From positions 1 to 61,487 of the forward strand of contig CANFCK010000025.1 of NCBI GenBank assembly GCA_947445035.1: a stretch of 61,487 bases of DNA. Reading direction: 5' to 3'. The stretch's first letter is position 1. Each line of letters starts with the position of its first letter. Origin of the DNA: Deltaproteobacteria bacterium (lineage in GTDB: Bacteria > Myxococcota_A > UBA796 > SXON01). Of this stretch, positions 16,319 through 24,137 are shown piece after piece. The translations under genes and the position numbers were made by a program. The notes under the pieces are model-generated. The model ran no database searches. It was not told the origin of the DNA and was given only the letters and a program-made list of their open reading frames with translations.

Positions 16319-17215
16319 GTGCCCATTGTCACGCCAAGCGAGGCCGCTGCGATTCTCAGTCGAGGGGGCCTTGTCGCGATGCCCACCGAAACCGTCTATG
16401 GACTTGCTGCCAACGCGCTCGACGGGGCGGCGGTGGCGGCGGTGTTTGCGAAAAAGCAGCGTCCGGCGGGGCACCCGCTGATTCTGCACGCGCGCGACCC
16501 CCGGCCTTTCGCTCGCTTCGACGACCGAGCCGAGCGACTGTCCGCGTTCTGGCCGGGTCCGCTCGCGCTGGTCTTGCCCGTGATGCGGGACTCCGGAGTG
16601 GCTTCTGTCGTCACAGGTGGTCGCGATACGATCGCCGTTCGTTGCCCCGATCACCCTGTCGCGCTGGCGCTCCTGGAGATGTTGCCCTTCCCGCTGGCTG
16701 CGCCCAGCGCCAATCGATTCGGGGAGGTGTCGCCGACCACGGCGGCGCATGTCATGGCGGCGTTTCCGGAGCTCCCCGTTCTGGATGGCGGGTCCTGTCA
16801 GGTTGGGGTCGAGAGTACGATCGTCGACCTGACGGGGCCGGTCGCGGCGATTCTGCGTCCGGGAGGCATTCCTGGCGACGCCGTGGCGCTGGCTCTGGGA
16901 GAGGAGTTGGGGGTTGCCGGCCAGACCGCGGCGCCTGGGACGCTGCCCGCGCACTACGCACCGCGGGCGCGCGTGGTGCTTGCCGAGGACGCTGCGACTG
17001 CGGTGGTGGCGCTGCGAAAGGCGGGTGTCCGTGCGTCGGCGATCCGACGGCGTCCCTCCCCGGAGTACGCCCGCGCCCTGTACGCAGAGCTTCGGGAGGC
17101 CGACGCGACGGGCGCGGAGGTGATCGTCTGCGAGCCGGCGGCCATCGGTGGGCTGGGTGACGCAGTCAACGACCGTCTCCGCCGTGCCGCCGCAAGTTGG
17201 GAACCACCGGGTTAG
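16319..17215 (+). CDS. threonylcarbamoyl-AMP synthase (Sua5/TsaC family)
   Basis: 298 residues from GTG 16319. The YrdC-type core has LVAMPTETVYGLAANA, KKQRPAGHPLILH, LAAPSANRFGEVSPT and a late GVESTIVDL. The HYAPRA linker marks the C-terminal Sua5 domain, so it is the long Sua5 form. It makes threonylcarbamoyl-AMP for t6A37 of tRNAs. The enzyme is essential in most bacteria. It lies eight bases before the peroxiredoxin gene on the same strand. Confidence 0.9.
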   Translation: MPIVTPSEAAAILSRGGLVAMPTETVYGLAANALDGAAVAAVFAKKQRPAGHPLILHARDPRPFARFDDRAERLSAFWPGPLALVLPVMRDSGVASVVTGGRDTIAVRCPDHPVALALLEMLPFPLAAPSANRFGEVSPTTAAHVMAAFPELPVLDGGSCQVGVESTIVDLTGPVAAILRPGGIPGDAVALALGEELGVAGQTAAPGTLPAHYAPRARVVLAEDAATAVVALRKAGVRASAIRRRPSPEYARALYAELREADATGAEVIVCEPAAIGGLGDAVNDRLRRAAASWEPPG

Positions 17216-17223
17216 GGGCGTGA

Positions 17224-17718
17224 ATGCTCCCTTCCTTCGGCATTCGCTCCCAACTCAAGCGTGCGCTCGGCCTCGGTGGCCGCACCCACCTCGCCGTCGG
17301 CGCGACCGCTCCGGCCATCGACGTGGCGGACGCGTCGGGAAAGACCTGGTCGCTCAGTGAGCTGCGCGGGCAGAACGCGGTGATCTACTTCTACCCCAAG
17401 GACGACACCCCGGGTTGCACGCGCCAGGCGTGTGATCTGCGTGATCACAGCGCGTCGATCGGCGCGGTGGTCCTCGGCGTAAGCACCGACAAGGCCGCCA
17501 GTCACCACGCCTTCGCGCAGAAGTTCAACCTTCGCTTCCCGCTCTTGGCGGACGTCGGCGGCGCCATGGCGACTCGATGGGGCGTGCTGGACGGTGGCAC
17601 CGCGCGCAGAGCCACGTTCGTCATCGACCGCGAGGGCCGCATCGCCCACGTCATCGACCCGGTGAAGGTCGACGGGCATCTTGCGGAGGTCAGGGCCGCG
17701 GTGACTGCGCTGCCGTAG
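17224..17718 (+). CDS. thioredoxin-dependent peroxiredoxin (Bcp/PrxQ)
   Basis: 164 residues. The peroxidatic site is PKDDTPGCTRQACDLRD, with the second Cys four residues after the first, as in Bcp/PrxQ enzymes. LLADVGGAMATRWGV and TFVIDREGRI are the other family blocks. It reduces hydrogen and alkyl peroxides in the cytoplasm using thioredoxin. The first 25 residues look like an extra N-terminal extension without a clear signal peptide. Confidence 0.9.
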   Translation: MLPSFGIRSQLKRALGLGGRTHLAVGATAPAIDVADASGKTWSLSELRGQNAVIYFYPKDDTPGCTRQACDLRDHSASIGAVVLGVSTDKAASHHAFAQKFNLRFPLLADVGGAMATRWGVLDGGTARRATFVIDREGRIAHVIDPVKVDGHLAEVRAAVTALP

Positions 17719-17722
17719 TGAA

Positions 17723-18004
17723 CTACGCCAGCAGGCCGGCGTTCAGCAACGCCGCCATTACGTCGGTCAAGCCCACGTTTTGGGCGGCGATGGCCTGGAT
17801 GATCACGAGCACCGCGCTGCCCAGGAAGATCAGGACAAAGGGCAGGAGCAGCAGGACCACGCCGATCAACCAGACGATCATGAAGAGCACCATGGCGCCA
17901 AGCCATGCCGCCACGAGCGTGGCGACGATTTTGCCGGGGCCAGATAGGTTGTTCCAGGATTCAAGCAGTGTACGGCGGGTCGGGGCGGGGGTGGGAAGGG
18001 ACAT
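17723..18004 (-). CDS. small membrane protein
   Basis: A 93-residue protein with a short hydrophilic N-terminus (RRTLLESWNNLSGPGKI) and two or three hydrophobic helices (AAWLGAMVLFMIVWLIGV, LLLLPFVLIFLGSAVLV). No domain is recognised. It is downstream of the OPT transporter on the same strand but separated by a palindrome-rich gap, so it is probably transcribed on its own. Confidence 0.55.
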   Translation of the reverse strand: MSLPTPAPTRRTLLESWNNLSGPGKIVATLVAAWLGAMVLFMIVWLIGVVLLLLPFVLIFLGSAVLVIIQAIAAQNVGLTDVMAALLNAGLLA

Positions 18005-18075
18005 TGTGAATCTCCTCCCGGACCCTGTGCACGCGGCGTGCCACCCGAAACAGCAGGTTCTACCGTGGCGGTGGC

Positions 18076-18139
18076 CCGCTGGGCTGACGGACGTCCGATG
18101 GTGGGTGACGGACGTCCGTCACCGTCGGGCCCCCAGCGG
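18076..18139. repeat. nested palindromes downstream of OPT gene
   Basis: GTGACGGACGTCCGTCAC (18105-18122) is a perfect 18-bp palindrome. A related copy with the same CGGACGTCCG core lies at 18088-18097. Both are enclosed by an outer inverted repeat, CCGCTGGG (18076-18083) and CCCAGCGG (18132-18139). There is no T-tract, so a simple intrinsic terminator is not supported; an operator, a processing hairpin or a REP-like unit are alternatives. Confidence 0.6.
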
Positions 18140-18147
18140 ACGCGGCC

Positions 18148-20142
18148 CTACGCCAAAACCACATTGTTGAGGAACGCGACCAACACCCCCATGATGCTGA
18201 CACCAGCGATGATGCCTGCCGATGCCGGCACCAGGTAGTCTTCCGCCGACTTGGCCGCGGTCCGGGTCCAGATGTGGGCGATCATCGCCCCGATGAACAT
18301 GCTGAGCGGGTATTGGAAGGGCAAGATCAGCCCGAGTCCCACGCCTGTGGCCGAGGGCAGCCAGCCCTTGATGTTCTTGGGCGCGATGGTCTCCAAGACC
18401 AGGAGCACCGCGCCGATGACCAGGCCCACCAAGATCGCCTGCTGGTGCATCGGGTGCATGTTGGCAAAACCGTGCTTGAACAGGTCGGCCACGGCTTTCC
18501 ACGTCTGCGCTGCTGGCGCCGGGAATGCGGGGGCACGGCCGTCCACGCCGGTCAGCGCGGTCGCGTCGGGCACCAGCAGGTAGAACCCGCCCACGGTCGC
18601 GACCGTGCCCGCGAGGATTCCGGAGACCTGGGCGATGAACTGCCGGCGAGGGTTCGCGCCAAGGAGGTAGCCGCTCTTGAGGTCGTTGAGCAGGTCCGCA
18701 GCCGCGCCGGACGCGCTGGCCGTGATCGAGGCGGTCATCAGGTTGGCGGTGGTCGATTGGGGGATCAGCACGCCGTAGGTGAGCTGCATGATCTTGCCCA
18801 TCGCACCGACCGGGGTGATGTCGCTCTCACCGGTGGCGCGACAGGCCACCAGGGCCAGGACGAAGGTCATCAGCACCGCCAGGATGCCGTAGTACCAGGG
18901 GACGCCGAAGGACCATGCGGCGATGGCGACGCAGCCCGACCCAGACACCAGTGTGCCAATCAGGAACCACTGGAAGGGCACCTCGGTTTCCGATACCAGC
19001 TTTTCGTGCGCGCTGGTGCCTGAGGCGCCGCCGCGCACGCCCTGGAAGGCCCGGAGGATGGTTCGCCACTGTAGGCCAAACGCCAAGAGTCCAGACGAAA
19101 CCATGATCGGCACCCCGAGCCACAGCCCGATCTCCTTCCAGGCCTTGTACGGCACCGAAGTCGCGTAGATCGTCTTGCCGGTGATCGGGCTCAGCCAGGA
19201 CGCTTCGGCCCCGAGCGGTCCGACCACGTAGGCGAGCAGGATGCCCGCGGCCAGCATCGAAACCGTGACCCGGAGCCCGACGATGGCGCCCGCGGCGATC
19301 ATCACCGGGTTGTGGTCCATCACGATCGTCCAGTCGCTCGGCTTGTTGGCGACGAGCTCGCCACTTGCTGCGGCGTGGGTACCGCGTGCGGGAAGCCAGT
19401 CGAAGAGCTTGGAGTCCGTGGGGAGGAGCGCGGCGGCATTCCCGTCTTTGTCCTTGCTGAGCTGAAGGTCGATCAAGAGAGGCACGATCGCGCTGAGCGC
19501 CGCCGTCCACACCAGCAACTTCGCCTTTCTCAGCGCCGAAGCGCCCTCTGAGTACAGCGAGTACAGCGTGACCGCCGCCGCCGTCCCCGAGGGGAACTTG
19601 AGCTTCTCCCGGTTGATCATGTTCCGCTTCATCGGGATGGCCAGCACCGTGCCCAGCGCCGCCTGGAAAAGTGTCCACAAGCCGAGGACCAACCACGGCA
19701 GATGCTCGCCCTTGGGGTTGGTCTCCGTCGCGGAGAGCATCAAGAGCGCCGCGATGGCCGAGACGATGGTGCCGACCGTCGCGTACCCCGCCGCCGAAGC
19801 GGTCGACTGCATGCAGTTGGTCTCGAGGATGGTCATGGGCGTCTTGACGAGGCCGGCCTTCAGCAGAGCCGTCCAGATGCCGTAGGCCATGATCGCCGCG
19901 GTGATCGCCACGCCGAGACCCCAGCCGGTCTTGAGTCCGACGTACAGGTTGGTGAAGGCGAGGAGGAAGCCGAGCGCGCTCCCCATTGCGACGGCGCGGA
20001 TGGTCAGCTGCGGCGCGTCGGCGCCTTGGTACACTTCTGCATACCACTGCTCCTCGTCCATCTCGGCGACCCGATCCGGCGAAACGCTCAGGGGCCGGGG
20101 CGCATCCTCGGGATTGTCTGGGGGCGACTGAAACAGCGACAT
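18148..20142 (-). CDS. OPT-family oligopeptide/metal-chelate transporter
   Basis: 664 residues with about 14-16 membrane helices. Family motifs include an N-terminal QLTIRAVAMGSALGFLLAFT and YVGLKTGWGLG, the NCMQSTASAAGYATVG block, and LPWLVLGLWTLFQAALGTV. C-terminal TATSIT-like and LNDLKSGYLLGANPRRQF segments fit the bacterial OPT branch. It imports peptides or possibly metal-siderophore compounds into the cytoplasm by proton symport. The substrate is not known. The 3' end is followed by the palindrome cluster. Confidence 0.9.
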   Translation of the reverse strand: MSLFQSPPDNPEDAPRPLSVSPDRVAEMDEEQWYAEVYQGADAPQLTIRAVAMGSALGFLLAFTNLYVGLKTGWGLGVAITAAIMAYGIWTALLKAGLVKTPMTILETNCMQSTASAAGYATVGTIVSAIAALLMLSATETNPKGEHLPWLVLGLWTLFQAALGTVLAIPMKRNMINREKLKFPSGTAAAVTLYSLYSEGASALRKAKLLVWTAALSAIVPLLIDLQLSKDKDGNAAALLPTDSKLFDWLPARGTHAAASGELVANKPSDWTIVMDHNPVMIAAGAIVGLRVTVSMLAAGILLAYVVGPLGAEASWLSPITGKTIYATSVPYKAWKEIGLWLGVPIMVSSGLLAFGLQWRTILRAFQGVRGGASGTSAHEKLVSETEVPFQWFLIGTLVSGSGCVAIAAWSFGVPWYYGILAVLMTFVLALVACRATGESDITPVGAMGKIMQLTYGVLIPQSTTANLMTASITASASGAAADLLNDLKSGYLLGANPRRQFIAQVSGILAGTVATVGGFYLLVPDATALTGVDGRAPAFPAPAAQTWKAVADLFKHGFANMHPMHQQAILVGLVIGAVLLVLETIAPKNIKGWLPSATGVGLGLILPFQYPLSMFIGAMIAHIWTRTAAKSAEDYLVPASAGIIAGVSIMGVLVAFLNNVVLA

Positions 20143-20195
20143 GGTGTGAGTCCGAGGGAGCGCGCGAGTGTACCGCAGTCGGGCTAAGCTCCGCC

Positions 20196-21200
20196 ATGCT
20201 CCTCCCCGAGCGACCCACGACCCCCGCCCTGCTTGACCGCTTCGGCCGGCTTCACGACTACCTGCGCGTGAGCGTCACCGACCGGTGCAACTTCCGCTGT
20301 GTGTACTGCTTGCCAGAGGACGGCACAACGTGGTTGCCTCGCGCCGGCGTTTTGCACTACGAAGAGATCGTCCGGGTGGTGCGCGTGCTGGCGCCGATGG
20401 GGCTGCGGCGGGTGCGCCTGACCGGAGGCGAGCCGACCATCCGTCGTGACATCGAAGCGCTGGTAGCGGGCATCGCGGCGGTGCCGGGCATCACCGACCT
20501 GACGATGACCACCAACGCCCACCGATTCGCGACGCAGGCAGTGGCGCTGAAGGCGGCGGGATTGCGGCGGGTGAACATCTCGATCGACTCGCTGGATCCC
20601 GCCCGATTCGCGGCGATCACCAGGGGAGGGGACCTGCACGCGGTGCTGGAGGGGATCGACGCCGCAGTCGACGCCGGGTTGTTGCCGGTCAAGCTCAACA
20701 TGGTGGTGATGGGCGGCCAGAACGACGACGAGGTGGTTTCGATGGCGCGTTGGGCCCTCGGCCGAGCGCCGGCTGTTCAACTCCGGTTCATCGAGTACAT
20801 GCCCTTCGATCAGCGGCTGCACGCAGGTGTCCCCGCGGCGGAGCTGCGTCGCCGGTTGGAGGAGGCGTTCGGTCCGCTGGTGCCGGTCGCGGAGCGCCAG
20901 GGAGGTGGCCCGGCAACCCACTGGCGGCTCGGGCCGCTGGTGGTCGGCTTCATTGCCCCGATCACCGAACACTTCTGCGCGCTGTGCAACCGGCTGCGCC
21001 TGCTCGCGGACGGGCACTTGCGCACCTGCCTCGCCCACGAGGACACGCCGTCACTGCGGGAGTTTTTGCGCGCCGGCGCCTCCGACGACGAGCTGGGAGC
21101 GCTGCTCCGGACAATCGTGCGCGGAAAGCCGGCGGGCCACCAGGCCGAACTCGAGGGCGGGACCGCTTTTGAAGGGGTGATGACCCAGATCGGGGGGTGA
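20196..21200 (+). CDS. moaA: GTP 3',8-cyclase MoaA
   Basis: 334 residues. The N-terminal radical-SAM motif is CNFRCVYC (CxxxCxxC) after YLRVSVTDR, followed by RLTGGEPTIR. The C-terminal 4Fe-4S site appears as FCALCNRLRLLADGHLRTCL, and the protein ends in the conserved Gly-Gly (QIGG) needed by MoaA. It converts GTP to 3',8-cyclo-dihydro-GTP, the first step of molybdopterin synthesis. No other moa gene is nearby, so the pathway must be completed elsewhere. Confidence 0.93.
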   Translation: MLLPERPTTPALLDRFGRLHDYLRVSVTDRCNFRCVYCLPEDGTTWLPRAGVLHYEEIVRVVRVLAPMGLRRVRLTGGEPTIRRDIEALVAGIAAVPGITDLTMTTNAHRFATQAVALKAAGLRRVNISIDSLDPARFAAITRGGDLHAVLEGIDAAVDAGLLPVKLNMVVMGGQNDDEVVSMARWALGRAPAVQLRFIEYMPFDQRLHAGVPAAELRRRLEEAFGPLVPVAERQGGGPATHWRLGPLVVGFIAPITEHFCALCNRLRLLADGHLRTCLAHEDTPSLREFLRAGASDDELGALLRTIVRGKPAGHQAELEGGTAFEGVMTQIGG

Positions 21201-21360
21201 GGCGGCCCGCACCACGCGATCTGAATTGCAAAATCACATAGGTTTAACCATAAAAACACCGTACGCGCCGTCGCGATGGCACCATTCCCGCGTCAGGCGC
21301 CCAGGACGCGCGTGATGTGTCGCGACATGATCGGTTCCAGGTGGAGCGCGCTTCGGCCCG

Positions 21361-22146
21361 CTACCGGCAGCCGAGGTCGGCACCGCTCGGGGTGACAAGC
21401 GTGGCGCAGAGGCCCTGGGGGAGCGCGACGCGGTTGCCAGCGGCGAAAATGCCGGTGTCCCATGCGTCGGCCCGCAATCCGTCGGGCGCGACCACGAAAA
21501 CGCCTGCCAGTGCGTCAGCGGCAATCCCGCTCCGGGCATCGGTGATGTGACCGGGTTGCTGGTCTGCGCTGGCCGTCGAAAGGGCGGCATTCAGCAACCG
21601 GATCGGAAAGGAGCGCCCGGCGACTGCGGCGGTGACCGGCCAGCCAGGCGCGCCATCGCCGCGGTCGCCGTGCGCCACGAGGTCGCCACCGACATCGACG
21701 ACGAAGTTGTCCACTCCGTTTCCGAGGAGCGCTTCGGCCGCGCGGTCGGCCAGCCAGCCCTTCAGGAGGCCGCCGAGGTCGATGGCAGGGCACTCCACCG
21801 CCGAGATGGATGGGCCCTCCAGTGAGATGTGGCCGCCTTTCCAGCAGATGTCAAACGCACCACCGGTGGCGATGCGCAGCTCTTCGGCGACGGTGAAGAG
21901 CGACCGCTCGGTGGGCGCGAGCGTGGTGGGTCCGCCCCGAGCAAGCAGGGCCGTCTGGGAGTCGCTGCGCCACTCGGACAAGCGCGCCTCCCCCGCTTCG
22001 ATCGCGGCGAAGGCGGCGTCGATGGCGGCGGGATCGGTGCCGGCGGGGGCGGTGATGCCGACAATGGTCCCGGCACCAGGGCGCGACGCGCGCATCAGCG
22101 CCGGCCCGATGTGATGGGCGCAGCCGACAAACGCAAGCGCCGCCAT
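21361..22146 (-). CDS. apbE: FAD:protein FMN transferase (ApbE)
   Basis: 261 residues from ATG 22146 with a lipoprotein-like signal (MAALAFVGC). ApbE blocks are GGAFDICWKG, AIDLGGLLKGWLADRAAEAL, VDVGGDLVAHG and ITDARSG. It moves FMN from FAD onto Thr/Ser of target proteins outside the cytoplasm, which needs Mg2+. The obvious target is the FMN_bind protein of the same operon (22637-23185). It starts five bases after the stop of the four-helix membrane protein gene, as the third gene of that operon. Confidence 0.9.
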   Translation of the reverse strand: MAALAFVGCAHHIGPALMRASRPGAGTIVGITAPAGTDPAAIDAAFAAIEAGEARLSEWRSDSQTALLARGGPTTLAPTERSLFTVAEELRIATGGAFDICWKGGHISLEGPSISAVECPAIDLGGLLKGWLADRAAEALLGNGVDNFVVDVGGDLVAHGDRGDGAPGWPVTAAVAGRSFPIRLLNAALSTASADQQPGHITDARSGIAADALAGVFVVAPDGLRADAWDTGIFAAGNRVALPQGLCATLVTPSGADLGCR

Positions 22147-22151
22147 GGCGA

Positions 22152-22640
22152 TCACGTTCGTGGCCCCCGTAGGTCCATCGCCGCGCGCGCGATCATGTAG
22201 CAGAACCCCCCCATGAGCACAATGTGAACAGGTAGAAAGAGGATGCCCACCGCGCCGGTGACGTAGGTGCACACCCAGGGTAGAGCCACTTGCAGTAGGA
22301 TCGCGCCAGCAGTCGCGACGATCGCGACGACCTTGCGCCGCCCCGTGTCGCTGCCCAAAGCGTACAGGTGTGCCACGACCAAGAGCGCCACCGGCTCGGT
22401 GAACAGGTGAAAGTGGGTCAGCTCGGCGAGCTGCCGGTAACTCTTGGCGTAGGTGGCTACATCATCTCCGCGCCACCACCCCGCCGCCGAGGCGCCGGAC
22501 GTGCCCAGGCCATCGACGTGCAGCAGCGCCGCGGTCACGAGCCCCAGCAGCGTGAGGGCCAGATACGAGGCGTACAAGGCCTTCGCCCCCGGCTCCAAGC
22601 GCGACAGGGCGTTCGGCGCCTTTGATTGAAAGTCCTTCAT
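22152..22640 (-). CDS. four-helix membrane protein of flavinylation operon
   Basis: 162 residues with four hydrophobic helices: LYASYLALTLLGLVTAALLH, LFTEPVALLVVAHLYALG, VAIVATAGAILLQVALPWVC and VGILFLPVHIVLMGGFCYMI. Several His lie at or near membrane faces (LLHVDG, LTHFHLF, VAHLYA, PVHIVL), which could hold heme or a quinone, as in small cytochrome-b-like partners of flavinylated proteins. I do not recognise the family. Its ATG overlaps the FMN_bind stop (ATGA), so the two are translationally coupled; apbE follows five bases later. A transmembrane electron carrier feeding the FMN protein is an inference. Confidence 0.65.
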   Translation of the reverse strand: MKDFQSKAPNALSRLEPGAKALYASYLALTLLGLVTAALLHVDGLGTSGASAAGWWRGDDVATYAKSYRQLAELTHFHLFTEPVALLVVAHLYALGSDTGRRKVVAIVATAGAILLQVALPWVCTYVTGAVGILFLPVHIVLMGGFCYMIARAAMDLRGPRT

Positions 22641-23185
22641 TCCGCCTTCCCAAGCCCCGCCCGCCATACCTCGCACAGCGCCGCGGCGCGGCGGGCCCCG
22701 GTGGCAAGCGAGCGAGAGGAGACCGTTGCTCCGGACACCAGTTCAATGTCCTTGCCCACACGCAGGGCGTCCTTCGCCGTCTTTCCCTCGAACTGCTTGC
22801 GAAAGGTCTCGGCGCGCACGCCGTCGCCATAGGCCTCTCGGTACACCATCACCTCGATCCGCTCGATGACGCAGTCGGCGCGCAACTTGATTCCGAAGGT
22901 GATCGGCTCGTGCTGGCCGAGCTGCTCGTCGACGAGCGCGAAGCTCCTTGGCGCATCCGCCGGTCCGGCCTGGGTCCAGGTGTAGGTCGGGAGGGGTACC
23001 GGGTAGCCGAGCGTTTCCCGAATGGCCGAACGCTCCTGGGCCGTGGGCGTCCAGGTGGTCGACGCCGTTGCCTCTCCAGGGAAGAAGCTGGAGAAGAGCG
23101 CCTCTTGGGTGAACCAGGTGTAGGCCCCCGCGGGGGGCGCCACACCGGCTACGGCAAACGCGGCGGCCAACATTCTGAGAATCAT
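22637..23185 (-). CDS. FMN_bind-domain protein, predicted ApbE substrate
   Basis: About 182 residues with a signal peptide (MILRMLAAAFAVAGVAPPAGA). The C-terminal FMN_bind domain has the flavinylation motif SGATVSS, in which the Thr accepts FMN. The DCVIERIEVMVYREAYGD strand of the domain is also clear. Proteins of this kind carry electrons at the outer face of the inner membrane or in the periplasm. ATG 23185 is preferred, though 23173 and 23221 are possible. A Fur-like palindrome overlaps this start, suggesting iron control. First gene of a three-gene operon with the membrane protein and apbE. Confidence 0.85.
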   Translation of the reverse strand: MILRMLAAAFAVAGVAPPAGAYTWFTQEALFSSFFPGEATASTTWTPTAQERSAIRETLGYPVPLPTYTWTQAGPADAPRSFALVDEQLGQHEPITFGIKLRADCVIERIEVMVYREAYGDGVRAETFRKQFEGKTAKDALRVGKDIELVSGATVSSRSLATGARRAAALCEVWRAGLGKAE

Positions 23186-23190
23186 TCTCA
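23176..23190. promoter_or_regulatory. Fur-box-like palindrome
   Basis: TGAGAATCATTCTCA is a perfect 7-1-7 palindrome that differs from the Fur consensus TGATAATNATTATCA by one symmetric change. It lies at the translation start of the FMN_bind gene, in the gap before the divergent barrel gene. The nearby AT-rich TTGATAACGAAAGTCAA (about 23229-23245) could be a second weak box. Fur control is inferred from sequence only. Confidence 0.55.
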
Positions 23191-23265
23191 CTTTGCGTGG
23201 ACGTCCATCCCGCCCTGACATAGCATATTGATAACGAAAGTCAACATCGTTTCCCGGAGTCTCCG

Positions 23266-23973
23266 ATGGTCGCCCTCCTCCTCTCCCTCAGCGCCGCCAC
23301 CGCCGGTGAGCGTGTTTTCGCATGGTCCTACGGCTACGGCACCGTCCCCAAGGGCGGGGTCGAGGTCGAGAACTACACCACCGTCAAGATCATCGAAGAC
23401 GCGCTGCCCGCCTGGGAGCACCAAGGTGAGTTGGAGTACGGCATCACCGATCGTCTGGAGGGTGGGCTGTACCTCGTCAGCAGGCATGACGGCGCGGGGC
23501 CGATCTCGTTCAAAGCGTGGAAGGCGCGCCTGAAGTACCGCTTCGGCGCCGAGGGTGTCGGTCCCGTCGATGCCGCGGCGTACGTGGAGTACATCGGTTC
23601 GCCGGGGCTCGACGAGCACGGGTTCGAGGCCAAGCTCATCCTTGGCAAGGACATCAAGCGCTTTCGGAGCGCGCTGAACGTCGAGTACAAGGCGGAGGTC
23701 GCCGGAGAGGCGGTCAAGCACGAGATCGAGCCGACCCTGGGCCTCGGGGTGCGTGTCGGGAAGCCCGTCATCATCGGGGTTGAAGGGGTGGGTGAGGTGG
23801 TTTTCGAGGGAGGCGAGATGGAAGGCCCGTTTGGTTGGGTGGGGCCCACGGTGCACCTGTCCGGTGAGGGTGGAAAGGTCTGGTGGACGCTGTCCGCGCT
23901 GGCGCCGATCGGCGAAGAGTCGGCGGCGGATGGGGGCTGGAAGGTACGGTCGCTGGTGGCGATCAACCTGTAG
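23266..23973 (+). CDS. outer-membrane beta-barrel-like protein
   Basis: 235 residues with a short signal sequence (MVALLLSLSAATAG). The body alternates hydrophobic and polar residues with many Gly and aromatic strands (GELEYGITDRLEGGLYLVSR, KARLKYRFG, KLILGKDIKRFRSALNVEY), a beta-barrel pattern of about 10-12 strands. Divergent from the flavinylation operon, with an 80-bp shared region that holds the Fur-like box, so the two may be co-regulated. The function is unknown. Confidence 0.65.
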   Translation: MVALLLSLSAATAGERVFAWSYGYGTVPKGGVEVENYTTVKIIEDALPAWEHQGELEYGITDRLEGGLYLVSRHDGAGPISFKAWKARLKYRFGAEGVGPVDAAAYVEYIGSPGLDEHGFEAKLILGKDIKRFRSALNVEYKAEVAGEAVKHEIEPTLGLGVRVGKPVIIGVEGVGEVVFEGGEMEGPFGWVGPTVHLSGEGGKVWWTLSALAPIGEESAADGGWKVRSLVAINL

Positions 23974-24061
23974 GGAACGCGCCGGCCGCGGCGCGAAGCG
24001 GCGACGCGATGCGGTACAGCGCGCGTTGGACCCAAGGGCGGCCAGCGTGCGCCGCATCGCC

Positions 24062-24081
24062 CCAAAACGACACGTTTTTGG
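24062..24081 (+). terminator. weak hairpin upstream of citrate synthase
   Basis: CCAAAA and TTTTGG (24062-24067 and 24076-24081) form a 6-bp stem with an 8-base loop. Lying in the 164-bp gap between the barrel gene and citrate synthase, it could be a terminator for the former. There is no downstream T-run, so support is weak. Confidence 0.25.
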
Positions 24082-24137
24082 CATGGACCGGGCCCGAATG
24101 GTGCGCTACCTTGGGCCCCCTTCGAGGCTACACCACC

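Noticed and set aside
24062..24130. Sigma-54-like TGGCA element before citrate synthase
   Set aside because: The downstream GC element at the required spacing is missing; only a weak hairpin is supported.
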